From NCBI GenBank assembly GCA_014084085.1, contig NPFB01000068.1, positions 95,008 through 159,007 on the forward strand: DNA of 64,000 bases, read 5' to 3'. A program made the position numbers and the translations under genes. Source of the DNA: Hondaea fermentalgiana (Eukaryota > Sar > Bigyra > Thraustochytrida > Thraustochytriidae). This document shows positions 10,699 through 20,368 of the stretch, one piece after another; positions within the stretch are counted from its first letter, which is position 1; each line of letters starts with the position of its first letter. Under the pieces are notes generated by a model. That model had not been told where the DNA came from, searched no databases, and worked only from the letters and a program-made list of their open reading frames with translations.

Positions 10699-12018
10699 CT
10701 ATGACCTGAGAAGATCCACGACAGAGGTCACATTCGGACGTCTCTCGAACTGAAGATATCTTTCGAACATGCTTTTGATCACCCGCTTCCACTCTGTGCA
10801 AACGGAAGAAGTAAACGCAGCGCGATTAAGATCGGGGCGAAGGACTGATTGCCTTTGATTTCGCCAGTGAATGCTCTGTCTTTTGGTGGACTCCTTTACT
10901 TTCTCGTAATTATGCGTGAGAAAGCCGTTCACGTTTTGCGACAGGAAGTAAAGCATCCTGTCTTTCTCCACGTGGTTCTGCTCGCTCGAGAGGACGGGGA
11001 GCCCCTGAAGAAAGGCCTCTTGAAGAACTGGGGGACCCGAGATGAATTTCTTTTCCTTGTACTCCCACTGGGCCTCAGGACCCTTGCAGAGGATCCCGAC
11101 AAGTCGATTCAAAGAGATTTCGGCGGCTTTGGCCATGATCTGATGTCCCGGCGCAAAGACCATGAACCACTGAGAAAGGGCGCCATCTGGCATTCCCGCT
11201 GATACAATCTCCACATCGCGCGGAATAAAGTCGCGAAGATGACCTTCCCAGCGAGCATCCATATCGCAGTAAACACCGCCAAACTTGAGCAGCACCAAGT
11301 ATCGCCAGATATCGCCTCTGATTGCCCCGGTCAAAATGGTATCGAGAAGAGGCCGAATGGCCGCGAATTCGCTTTTGTCGACGAAGCGATTAACCTCGTC
11401 GTCGTCAAAAAAGTAAATGTCATACTCTGGATTCAGATACTGAATCCGCTGAAAATTCTCGCAGAGTGGTCTATTGATGACTCGGGTGCGGCCGGAAAAG
11501 AAAAGCTGACGCGGAATAGTGGACGGCAGGAGTTCTTCCGTGACGAGTGCCGGCATGTGAAACGGAATCTCTGTATCTCCTCCTGTGCAGACGAGTGGCT
11601 TCCTGCGAGGGTCGATTTGGGGTAGACTTCGACCTTCCAGACGAGCCAAGAAATTTTTCGTGGACTGCTTGCGGAGAAAAGTCTCCAGATCCTGCACACT
11701 CGCACTGGCTAATTCCTTTTCGAGACTCATGGAGAGCGTAGCAAGTTTGTCCGCTAGGGTTTCGCAATTCGACTCGGACGCACAATCGGGGAGCTCATCC
11801 CGCGGAGTATCGTGCAGCTCCTCACGGGACGCGTCTCCGCATTCCGGCCATGGCTGACAGGACTCGAGCGCAGATGGCGCGTTTGCAACAGTGTTTACGA
11901 AATACAATGTTGAAAAGAAATAGATCAAAACGAGGGTTGCGACACAAAGAAGCCCGAGTCTCGCGCGCTTGGCACGCACAAACGTAGACAGTGCTTGTTG
12001 TTGCCGTTCTCGCAGCAT
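10699..12018 (-). CDS. GT32-type glycosyltransferase, type II Golgi protein (copy 1)
   Basis: A 439-residue protein from the ATG at 12018. A cytosolic basic start is followed by a signal anchor at about residues 20-42 (LLCVATLVLIYFFSTLYFV), a stem and a catalytic domain of the DXD-sugar-binding GT32 family (OCH1/SUR1/MOTA type). The sequence shows IPRQLFFSGRTR, NPEYDIYFFDDDE, GAIRGDIWRYLVLLKFGG and the metal-binding DMD at about residue 251, followed by an SQWFMVFAPGH segment. Known family members transfer mannose or other hexoses in the Golgi. The exact donor is not readable here, but the neighbours point to GDP-mannose. It is more divergent than the two copies at 16464 and 18022. Confidence 0.85.
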   Translation of the reverse strand: MLRERQQQALSTFVRAKRARLGLLCVATLVLIYFFSTLYFVNTVANAPSALESCQPWPECGDASREELHDTPRDELPDCASESNCETLADKLATLSMSLEKELASASVQDLETFLRKQSTKNFLARLEGRSLPQIDPRRKPLVCTGGDTEIPFHMPALVTEELLPSTIPRQLFFSGRTRVINRPLCENFQRIQYLNPEYDIYFFDDDEVNRFVDKSEFAAIRPLLDTILTGAIRGDIWRYLVLLKFGGVYCDMDARWEGHLRDFIPRDVEIVSAGMPDGALSQWFMVFAPGHQIMAKAAEISLNRLVGILCKGPEAQWEYKEKKFISGPPVLQEAFLQGLPVLSSEQNHVEKDRMLYFLSQNVNGFLTHNYEKVKESTKRQSIHWRNQRQSVLRPDLNRAAFTSSVCTEWKRVIKSMFERYLQFERRPNVTSVVDLLRS

Positions 12019-12795
12019 CCTCTCTCACCAAAAACGATAGTCTGCGAGCCTAGCCAAAGAAAGCAAGGTATATGCACTCAACGAATACTGATCGGTCCCC
12101 TTTTGAGTACTGACGCCTGCTTGCTCGCGATGAGAGGGTCAACCCACGTGGCGCGAATCTGTAACCCCTGCTTCCTCGCCCCTTCGCTGGCGCCTACCTG
12201 CTTGCGGGCGCGCGCCGCGATGGGCGCCTGCCGAGGTGGGCCGTCGCGTTGCCACGCTGGATTGCTTTTACGTGTTGTACCTTGGCTTGGCTTGCCCAAC
12301 GGGGCGTCTTGGCAACCATAGCATACCTACTAACGTACCATACCATACCGTCATCGTTGATTCGACGAAGGCTGGCACAAACAAGAACGAGTCCAAGCGT
12401 GCGAGCGAAAGCAGCCAAAGCCGCAGACCCGCAAGAGGCAAAGTAGAACCAAAGCCCAACGAGGAGGAAAAAGCCCAACATCTGGCTCGCTCGCTGCCTG
12501 ATTGCAAGGGAAAGTTTCTTCAGCAGGGGAAAAGCGCCGTTGATCTACACCTGCTGCTGCTAGTAGGCCTAGGCTTACTAGTGGGGGGGGGGGGGGGGGG
12601 GGGCAGACCGATTTGGATAAATATCTTGAGGCGAGACGAGAAGAGGCACGCCGCGCTCGAGCTCGAGCTCGAGCTCTAGCTCGCCAGGGATCTGAATTGA
12701 AAAGAGAGACGGACGGGCCGGGAGAAGGGAGCATTTACGACTTGCAGAGTTCGCTCATTTTCTTCCTTCGTCTTTAGGGGCGAGAGAGAGAAACT
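12019..12795. other. Divergent spacer between GT32 copy 1 and the alpha-mannosidase
   Basis: It contains a palindrome-like AGTAGGCCTAGGCTTACT (12562-12579), a run of 21 G (12583-12603), a GAGCTC repeat (12657-12675) and a GAGAGAGAG tract immediately before the ATG at 12796. No coding sequence is supported. Confidence 0.55.
12583..12603 (+). repeat. Poly-G run of 21 bases
   Basis: A homopolymer of 21 G lies about 190 bases upstream of the alpha-mannosidase ATG. Its length may be an assembly estimate. It can form G-quadruplex structures. Confidence 0.85.
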
Positions 12796-15700
12796 ATGAC
12801 CAAGGTCTTGCGCAGTTTGCTCCTGGCGGCCGTGCTTCTAGCGACTCAATCACTGCGTGCTCAATCGACGCGAGACGCAGATGACGACCGCATTCATATT
12901 CATGTGGTTGCGCACACGCATGATGATACGGGGTGGATCATGACCGTGGACCAGTACTTTGAGATGGAGGTTCGCTATATTCTGGACACCGTGGTGGACA
13001 GCCTGAGGCGCGAGCCGAAGCGCAAATTCAATTATGTGGAAATGGCCTTCTTTTCAAGATGGTGGGAGGAACAGAACAACGCCACGCGCGCTGATGTGCG
13101 TCAGCTCGTCAAGGAGGGGCGTCTGCAATTCCTCAATGGGGGCTGGTGCATGCACGACGAGGCTGCACCTTTGGCCTTGGAAATGATTGACCAGACAACG
13201 CGAGGACATCAATTCATTCTCAAAATATTCGGACCCGACGCTGCGCCAAGCGTCACCTGGCAGGTCGACCCTTTTGGACACACCAACACACAGGCCTGGC
13301 TCCTCGGTGCCGAGGCGGGCATGCCCGCCATGTTTTGGGCTCGCATGAATGCAGAGGACCGCGAAGCACGCAGACGCTCGCAACAGCTCGAATACGTCTG
13401 GCGCGGAAGCCGAAGCAACGGCGCCGCTGCTGACATCTTTGGGGGCGAGATCTGGGGCCGAACCGGCCAAGGCATGTACAACTGTCCCGTGGATTTCGAG
13501 GACTACGCGCAGGCCGCCACAGTCGTGGACAATCCAGAGAGACACGACTACAATATCCAGGTCTGGGTTGATCGTACCGTGCAGATCGCGCAGCTGCAGG
13601 CGGCTGATTACCGTACGCGCCACATCATGTGGGCCTGCGGCAAGGATTTTGCTTTCAAAAATGCCGGAACGTGGTTCACGAGTCTTGATAAAATTATTCG
13701 TGCGGTCAACGCAGACGGGCGCGTGCGAATCTCATATTCGACGCCACTTGACTACGTGCGAGCGCTCCATGCGGTGGAAAATGTGACGTGGTCCGTGCGC
13801 GAGGACGATCTCATGCCGTTGCACGAAAAGCCACACATGTACTGGACTGGCTACTTTGCGAGTCGCGTCGCGATCAAGCGACTTATTCGTAAAAGCTCGG
13901 CGCTGCTACAAACAGCTCGCCAAATCGCATTCGCTGCAAATGTGAGGACTGTGCCCGAGGTGCAAGTTCGTCATGGGCCCCACGTCGGCACGTCCTTTAC
14001 AGACTCTTTCGAGTCTGCCCTTGCGCTCTCCATGCATCACGACGGTATTTCCGGAACCGAAAAGCAGGCCGTTGCAAACGACTACGCGCAGCGTCTTTCC
14101 GAAGCCCGCGAGCAGCTCGACACAGGAATCTCACTTGCACTACAGCGGCTCACAGGCATTGCCAATCTCACATTTTGCCCCGCACTCAACATCTCTCTCT
14201 GCTCGCGTACGACTGATGCAGACGGTATGTCATTCACAATGGTGGCATGGAACCCGCTTTCGACACCGCACACAGGTTTCATCGCGTCGATTCCGGTTCG
14301 ACCAGACAATGGGAGTTTCCGGGCCAAGTATTCGGGCCAAAAACTCTTCACACAACTTGTTCCCATTGATGCGGCGACGCGTGCTCTTCCCCAGCTGTAC
14401 ATTAACCGTTACGGCATGAGTGAAGAGCAGTACGCGCATGAAATGGATCGTCTTCTCAACAATGCCACGCATAATCTTCTCATTCAGGTAGACTTGCCTC
14501 CAATGCAAGCCTCGGTGATCAACGTTGAGCATGTGCCTGAAACGCAATACCACCCTGCGCGACAAAGTATGCAAGACGCGCGAGAGCAGAGCATTGCGAA
14601 TGCCACGAGGAATAACACTCTACGAAGGTCACAAGAGCCGAACACCACGCATGCTTCAAGAGAAAGCAGACAGAAAGCACGGAAGTCGAGCATTGCGCAT
14701 CAACGTTCAAGTCATGCAGCAAATGCAGCCGAGACTCAAAGCAATGAAACCTCGTGTCTCGGCACGCAAGCCCTCGAGCACGTGGAGTCAAACTGGTTCC
14801 GTCTCGAATTTGATGTCGACTCGGGCGCGCTCCGCCGCATTCTGAACAAACAGACAAACGTCGCGACTAACTTGACACTTACATGGGGTTTCTACGAGTC
14901 CGCCGCGAAATCCTGTACCGAGACGGGATGTCAAGAAGGGGCCATTTCGGGCGCATACCTTTTTCGTCCCGCCTCAGAGGATGTGACAATCATATCCAAA
15001 AACGCCAGCTCTCGCGCACAAAGAGAAGGTACTGATCATACACGCTCGAGTCGGCCAGCGTGCACATCGATCCATCACGGGTCCCATGTTACGGAGGTGC
15101 GCCAAAAGCTCTCGGATTGGGTTTCGCACGTCATTCGTCTCACCGCAAACTCGCCATACGTGGAGGTCGAGTATACCGTGGGACCAATTCCCATTGAAGA
15201 CAATGTGGGCAAGGAAGTCATTGTAAGGTACAGCACGGACCTGGACTCTGACGTGGTCTTTTCGACAGACTCCAATGGCTTGGAAATGCAGGCCCGTATT
15301 CGTGATCAGCACCCAGCATCGTACCCAGCCCCGCGGAATATATCCGATGAGCATGTGGCAGGCAACTATTACCCAGTCGGATCGATGATTTCAATCACCG
15401 AGCCGAGACGGGCTCAATTCACCGTCGTAACTGACTCCACACAAGGTGGAACTTCTCTGCATGGCGGCGAAGTCGAGCTCATGGTTCATCGCCGCGTGCT
15501 GCATGATGACAACAAGGGAGTCAAGGAGTCGCTGAACGAGACTATGTGCGGGTGCAATGGCGGGAGCGACAAGACTTGCCACTGTTCTGGTCTTGTCGTT
15601 CGCGGTGTGCATCATCTTGTGTTCGACACGCCTATGCGAGCCAATGCCACGCGTCGCCTCGCGGCGGATCGCCTGCATTTCCCACCTTTGCTAAGCTTTT

Positions 15701-16149
15701 CTGCCGCACAGTCGCAAAGCGCTCTGGCAACATCGTTTGGAGGCCCGGGGCTTCTCGCGGACGAGCTTCCTCCGATGATTCGGCTTCTCTCCGTCTGCGA
15801 CAACTACGAAGCATCTCTCGGGGCGAACACGCTACTGATTCGGTTGCAGCACATTTACAGTGTCGATGAGCACGATGAGCTGTCCATGCCTGTCAATGTC
15901 TCTTTGGTCGATCTCTTTAAGGGCCGCAGCGTCGTGGAAGCATACGAAACGACAGTGACAGGAAACATGCGCATCGAGGACAAACCAAAGTTCAATTGGC
16001 GTCTGAACAAAGATGAGAGCACTAGCATACAGGAGCCTGCGCGTCGTCCTTTCCTCCGCGACACCATGACCGTGGAGATGGGACCCATGCAAATTCGAAC
16101 CTTTGTTCTGCGCTTTGCACCTCATGCCTCCAGCATTGTCGATATCTAA
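12796..16149 (+). CDS. Lysosomal-type alpha-mannosidase, GH38
   Basis: Cleaves terminal alpha-mannose from N-glycans, most likely in a lysosome or vacuole. The protein has 1117 residues. A signal peptide (LLLAAVLLATQSLRAQS, cleavage near residue 23) leads into the GH38 domain. The zinc and substrate motif HTHDDTGW starts near residue 41. EMAFFSRWW matches the MAN2B1 branch better than Golgi mannosidase II. WQVDPFGH carries the expected nucleophile Asp (about D158), and SMHHDGISGT supplies the C-terminal side of the active site. Many N-x-S/T sequons fit a luminal protein. An insertion of about 65 residues rich in Ser, Arg, Gln and Asn near residues 585-655 separates the helical and beta domains. 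The frame is uninterrupted. The gene sits between GT32 copies, on the strand of ALG1. Confidence 0.94.
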   Translation: MTKVLRSLLLAAVLLATQSLRAQSTRDADDDRIHIHVVAHTHDDTGWIMTVDQYFEMEVRYILDTVVDSLRREPKRKFNYVEMAFFSRWWEEQNNATRADVRQLVKEGRLQFLNGGWCMHDEAAPLALEMIDQTTRGHQFILKIFGPDAAPSVTWQVDPFGHTNTQAWLLGAEAGMPAMFWARMNAEDREARRRSQQLEYVWRGSRSNGAAADIFGGEIWGRTGQGMYNCPVDFEDYAQAATVVDNPERHDYNIQVWVDRTVQIAQLQAADYRTRHIMWACGKDFAFKNAGTWFTSLDKIIRAVNADGRVRISYSTPLDYVRALHAVENVTWSVREDDLMPLHEKPHMYWTGYFASRVAIKRLIRKSSALLQTARQIAFAANVRTVPEVQVRHGPHVGTSFTDSFESALALSMHHDGISGTEKQAVANDYAQRLSEAREQLDTGISLALQRLTGIANLTFCPALNISLCSRTTDADGMSFTMVAWNPLSTPHTGFIASIPVRPDNGSFRAKYSGQKLFTQLVPIDAATRALPQLYINRYGMSEEQYAHEMDRLLNNATHNLLIQVDLPPMQASVINVEHVPETQYHPARQSMQDAREQSIANATRNNTLRRSQEPNTTHASRESRQKARKSSIAHQRSSHAANAAETQSNETSCLGTQALEHVESNWFRLEFDVDSGALRRILNKQTNVATNLTLTWGFYESAAKSCTETGCQEGAISGAYLFRPASEDVTIISKNASSRAQREGTDHTRSSRPACTSIHHGSHVTEVRQKLSDWVSHVIRLTANSPYVEVEYTVGPIPIEDNVGKEVIVRYSTDLDSDVVFSTDSNGLEMQARIRDQHPASYPAPRNISDEHVAGNYYPVGSMISITEPRRAQFTVVTDSTQGGTSLHGGEVELMVHRRVLHDDNKGVKESLNETMCGCNGGSDKTCHCSGLVVRGVHHLVFDTPMRANATRRLAADRLHFPPLLSFSAAQSQSALATSFGGPGLLADELPPMIRLLSVCDNYEASLGANTLLIRLQHIYSVDEHDELSMPVNVSLVDLFKGRSVVEAYETTVTGNMRIEDKPKFNWRLNKDESTSIQEPARRPFLRDTMTVEMGPMQIRTFVLRFAPHASSIVDI

Positions 16150-16463
16150 GAGCATCTTTTTCGTTCACGTGCATCTAATGCCACTCAAACTTGTCTTGAC
16201 AAATGAAAGAAGAAGTTGCTATAAAATGAAATTAGGAGCACAGTCACGCGTTTTCGGCTGGCAACTTGAGCGACTGGGTAAAAATTCATGCAAGGATTCG
16301 TCTGAGTAAGTCTCAACGCCAAAACTATCTTGCCTTAAAGTATCGAGGCCCCAGCCCCCCTGTTTGAGTATGTCAGAGGCTGCTTGTCCTCATGCGATGA
16401 TATGAATTAGCACGTTATGCCAAAGATTTCCCGTCCTACAATCGTAAACATTGCGCATCCCGT
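16150..16463. other. Convergent spacer, alpha-mannosidase / GT32 copy 2
   Basis: These 314 bases of 3' flanking sequence are AT-richer than the genes. A C run lies near 16350. Nothing coding is seen. Confidence 0.55.
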
Positions 16464-17597
16464 CTAATTGGTAATAAAGCTCTCCGGGCCTTTACGGTAG
16501 ACGACGGGGCCGCTTTCTACGTCGGGTAAAAGTCGATTGATGCGCTCCATCCACATATTCTTTTCCGCAATGAAGCGCTCCCGGTTCGCGTTGACGTGGA
16601 ACAACGACACACTCGAGTCTGTCCATAGGGCATTCCCTGCGGTGCCGTCCTGCTTTGCCTGTTGCTCCTTTTTGATTTCATCAAAGCGATTCTGCATTTT
16701 GCCACCAAAGTTGTTGGTGAGATACATGATTACTCTATCCTCCGGACGGCCGCGAATGAGCTTACTCGTCCTCTCGAACGCCCTGGATAAAGCTGGCGGC
16801 CCGGTGACGGTCTCTTTCCATTCAAACTCGTGTCTTTTCCAGTCTTCCTCGCCCGTTACTACACGCAGCACGCTTTGGAAGGCTTCTTTTGCTGCTGCCG
16901 ACATGATGAAATGGCCCGGACGGTACATGAGCGCCCACTGGCAAAGCAGACCTGCAGTCATGCTCGTTGTAACAACCGCGGCATCGTTGGGTATGAAGTC
17001 GCGCAGTGGAGCCCAGGCCCATGCATCAATGTCGAAATACACGCCTCCGTAGTCAAACATGACAAGGTATCGCCAAAGATCGGCGCGAATTGCGCCCGTC
17101 GCAACGATGTCAAAGAGAGGCTGCAAACTCTTATACCTGGAGTGCTGCAAATATGCGACAATATCATCATCTCCAAACATGTAAAAGTCCCACTCAGGGT
17201 TCATGTTCAGCAGACGTCGGATGGACTTGCACATGGCAGGACCAACAGCACGAGTTTTCCCTGTCGTGAAAAGACGTCGTGGAATGCGCGCTTCAGGCTT
17301 GTGCGCGCTTGCTGGAGTAAAAAAGGGCAGAGTGGTGTCTCCATTCTCGTTACAAAAGAGCTCGGGGCTGCGACGGAGTAGCGGCGTCTCATTTGGAGTG
17401 ATTTCTTCGACTTTACACAAATCAACAACTCTTATCGATGAGAAACTTACGCCGAGACACGCGCCGAGCAGCACGGCGAGAAAAAATTTGGCAGCATCCT
17501 TGGTGAATAACCGACGCATGATCCTTTGCGCTCTACCGTGCGCCAAAAGGGCGTCGCTCATCGACGCTCGGCTAAGTTTCTCGCCGCGCGTAGCCAT
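16464..17597 (-). CDS. GT32-type glycosyltransferase, type II Golgi protein (copy 2)
   Basis: The protein has 377 residues from the first ATG at 17597; the codon before it is GTG. The signal anchor is KFFLAVLLGACLGVSFSS at about residues 37-54. The catalytic domain shows IPRRLFTTGKTRAVGPAMCK, NPEWDFYMFGDDD, GAIRADLWRYLVMFDYGG and a DID metal motif near residue 188, then LLCQWALMYRPGHFIM. It is clearly a close paralogue of the gene at 18022 on the same strand, so the two arose by tandem duplication. Both lack part of the stem seen in copy 1. The sugar transferred is not known. A GA-rich tract on the coding strand (17634-17653) lies 37 bases upstream of the start. Confidence 0.87.
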   Translation of the reverse strand: MATRGEKLSRASMSDALLAHGRAQRIMRRLFTKDAAKFFLAVLLGACLGVSFSSIRVVDLCKVEEITPNETPLLRRSPELFCNENGDTTLPFFTPASAHKPEARIPRRLFTTGKTRAVGPAMCKSIRRLLNMNPEWDFYMFGDDDIVAYLQHSRYKSLQPLFDIVATGAIRADLWRYLVMFDYGGVYFDIDAWAWAPLRDFIPNDAAVVTTSMTAGLLCQWALMYRPGHFIMSAAAKEAFQSVLRVVTGEEDWKRHEFEWKETVTGPPALSRAFERTSKLIRGRPEDRVIMYLTNNFGGKMQNRFDEIKKEQQAKQDGTAGNALWTDSSVSLFHVNANRERFIAEKNMWMERINRLLPDVESGPVVYRKGPESFITN

Positions 17598-18021
17598 CAC
17601 TTATCTCGTGACAAACGCTTTCGTTTTCCTTCTTTCTCTCTCTCTCTCTCTCTTGCGCAATCGATTATACTGGACTTGGCTCTACGCTGCGAGCCGCGCG
17701 TGTCTTCCTCAGCGAGGCGAAGTTTTCCGGCTCCCCGCGAAGCCCTTTCGATGAGCGACCCACCGCGGCGCCGAGCCGCTTTTGTTTATTCTCCCAATTC
17801 TTGCTTGATTTTCTTTTCCACTTTTCTTTTCTTTTTCTTCAATTTTCCGCCGTTAGGTGAGATATTCATGGCTGTCGCGACGCGACCATGAGACTTATCG
17901 CTGACCCATTATTCCACTCCATGTCCTGCGTAACTTATTCGATGTTGAAGAAGCACGGGTTACATCGGAATGGAATCCTTTGTGAGCTAAGATCTCTTAT
18001 GTGGTATAATTCTACGTTGTC
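17598..18021. other. Spacer between the tandem GT32 genes
   Basis: This holds the promoter of copy 2 and the 3' flank of copy 3. It includes the CT run at 17634-17653 and T-rich sequence at 17810-17850. No gene is supported. Confidence 0.55.
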
Positions 18022-19176
18022 CTAGCTGGTGATGAAAGTCTCTGGCCCGTCAAGGTAAACGATGGGCCCGCTTTCGACGTCAGGGAAAAGTTTGCCGATC
18101 CGTTCCATCCACACCTCCTTTTCCTTCACGAAGCGCTCTCGATCAATGTCTGGGTAGAACATGGACTTGCTGTAGTCTCCCCAATGAGCGTCCTCGAGTG
18201 AATCAGTCTTCTTTGCGTACTTTTCCGGATTCAATTCTCCATAACGATTCCGCATCTGATGGCCGAATTCGTCGTTAAGGTACATGATCATTTTGTCTTC
18301 TGGACGGCCTCTGACCAGCTTGCTCGTCCTCTCAAAAGCCCTGGACAAAGCTGGCGGTCCAGTGACCTTTTCCTTCCACTCGTATTCGTGAATCTTCCAA
18401 TCTTCCTCACCCGTCACCACGCGAAGCACGCTCTGAAATGCCTCTTTTGCTGTGGCAGACATGATAAAATGACCCGGTCGATATATGAGCGCCCACTGGC
18501 AAAGCAGACCTGCAGTCATGCTTGAGGTGACCACTGCAACATCTTCAGGTATGAAATTACGCAGAGGGGCCCAGGCCCACGCGTCAATATCAAAATACAC
18601 GCCGCCATAGTCATAAATGATGAGGTAACGCCAAAGATCGGCGCGAATAGCGCCTGTCGCGACAATCTCATAAAGAGGCCGCAAGATTTTATAGTTGGAG
18701 TGCTCAAGATACGCGACAATGTCAGCGTCGCCAAACATGTAAAAGTCCCATTCAGGATTCATCTTCAGCAAACGTCGGATGGACTTGCACATGGCAGGGC
18801 CAACAGCACGAGTTTTTCCTGTAGTGAAAAGACGTCGAGGAATTTGCGCTTTGGGCTTGGGTACACGTGCAGGTGTGAAAAAAGGCAGGATCGTGTCTCC
18901 ATTTTTCTTGCAAACGAAATCGGGACTGTGGTCAAATGTACCCGGCATTTGAATAACAGTGTTCGTTACGATTCCGCTCAGATCAAAAAAGATTATCGAG
19001 GTGATACTTATCCCGAGACACATGCCGAACAGCACGGCAAAAAAAATCTTGGCAGAAAACCGGGAGCTCGGGTGACACATTGTTACTCTCGGATGACACA
19101 TCACCCATTTTCGCGATTTCCAGCGCTCCCAGACGCCATCCTGCTTTGCTCCCTGTTTTACACTCGCGCACTCCAT
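18022..19176 (-). CDS. GT32-type glycosyltransferase, type II Golgi protein (copy 3)
   Basis: A 384-residue tandem paralogue of the 16464-17597 gene, with near-identical blocks across the catalytic domain (IPRRLFTTGKTRAVGPAMCK, DFYMFGDAD, GAIRADLWRYL, then a DID motif near residue 195, and LLCQWALIYRPGHFIM). The signal anchor is IFFAVLFGMCLGISITSIIFF at about residues 44-64. The N-terminal tail is longer and has two internal Met residues, so the exact start among ATG 19176 and later ones is open. Differences between the copies concentrate in the stem and the C-terminal third. The role is inferred as Golgi glycan or glycolipid hexosyl transfer. Confidence 0.87.
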   Translation of the reverse strand: MECASVKQGAKQDGVWERWKSRKWVMCHPRVTMCHPSSRFSAKIFFAVLFGMCLGISITSIIFFDLSGIVTNTVIQMPGTFDHSPDFVCKKNGDTILPFFTPARVPKPKAQIPRRLFTTGKTRAVGPAMCKSIRRLLKMNPEWDFYMFGDADIVAYLEHSNYKILRPLYEIVATGAIRADLWRYLIIYDYGGVYFDIDAWAWAPLRNFIPEDVAVVTSSMTAGLLCQWALIYRPGHFIMSATAKEAFQSVLRVVTGEEDWKIHEYEWKEKVTGPPALSRAFERTSKLVRGRPEDKMIMYLNDEFGHQMRNRYGELNPEKYAKKTDSLEDAHWGDYSKSMFYPDIDRERFVKEKEVWMERIGKLFPDVESGPIVYLDGPETFITS

Positions 19177-20368
19177 CCTGCTTCAGCTCTCTGCATCAAG
19201 ACTTGTCCTCCCCGCGAAACACCGTTCGTTCGTCGTGTGCCTTTTTCGCCAGCGCGCTTACACACCACGTCAAGTCGATTCAAGTCTTCTCTCCGCGCCT
19301 TTGGTATTCCTTGCGTGTCTCTGCCCAAACCAGAGAGCTAGTTGTCCGCTCTCGCGGCCGCTCCCCGCTCGCCCGCGCGTCTGTACGCGCACGTGCCCAG
19401 CCGCTGCCGGCAGCGCCGCGGTGTGTCGCTTCTGCTCATCGCGTGCCAGCTGGCAAACCAACCGCCGGGGCTCCGCCCCTTCCTTGCTTACTCCCTAGCT
19501 AGCTCGCTAAGCTATAGAGCACGCGCCCACGCACGTGCACAATCTTACTGCGCTCGGCATCGCCGTCGCCCTTCCGAGCGAACCAAGGTCTTGGCGACCA
19601 TGATGTCGCGCGTCCAGCTTCGTAAAAAAGCGAGATGGTCGGTAGCTCGGCTGGCGCGCGGTCGCTCGCGTCGATGAAGACCGATGCCACGGGATCGGCC
19701 GATCGATCAAAAGAGCCCCGAGCGAGTCTTGCTTATAGGCTAACGCGGACGGGCTTTGGTTTGTTGTTGGCTGCTGTTTGTGAATGGCGTGTCCGCGTCC
19801 GATTGTTGACTTGCGCTTTTGATTGTTGGTTGATTGCGCATCATTGTTGATTTCTTCGCCGCGGTTTGCTCGTGTGTCTGCTTGTGTCTCTGCTTGTTTG
19901 CTTGCACGCACGCACGCGCACGCGGCATGCACACGCGCACTCGCACTCGGGGGAACGCTTCTTCTGCCTGCTGCCGCGTGCTTGCGCCGCGAGGCTACAC
20001 AACGAGGCACGCACCGCGCCGAGGTCTGCCTAGAAGCGGCATGCTCTCTGGCCTTTGGTCGCTCGGAAAGAGCCTTGGTCCCTGGTGATTGTAATACGTT
20101 GTTGTCTGAATCTTGCTGCATAGTAGGAGACGGTGCAAGAAAGGGAAAGAAAGAGGCGCCAAATCCAAATCAGAAACTGGGCACGCCGCGCCGCGCCGCG
20201 CCAGAGTGTCTACCGACGCGCACAGCCACGCGCGTCCAGGCGGGTGGCATAGGCAGGCCCAGGATAGAAACGGGAAACGGCCGCTCTGGCGCGCTTCGGC
20301 TTTGCTGACGCGACACGGTAGCGCAAGAGGTCGGCGAAGGACGCGGAGGAGGCGATTACATTGTCTCT
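19177..20368. other. Divergent spacer, GT32 copy 3 / nucleotide-sugar transporter
   Basis: About 1.2 kb that is GC-rich, with CACG/GCAC-type low complexity at 19905-19950. The overlapping open frames have biased composition and no motifs. It is probably promoter for both flanking genes. Confidence 0.5.
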
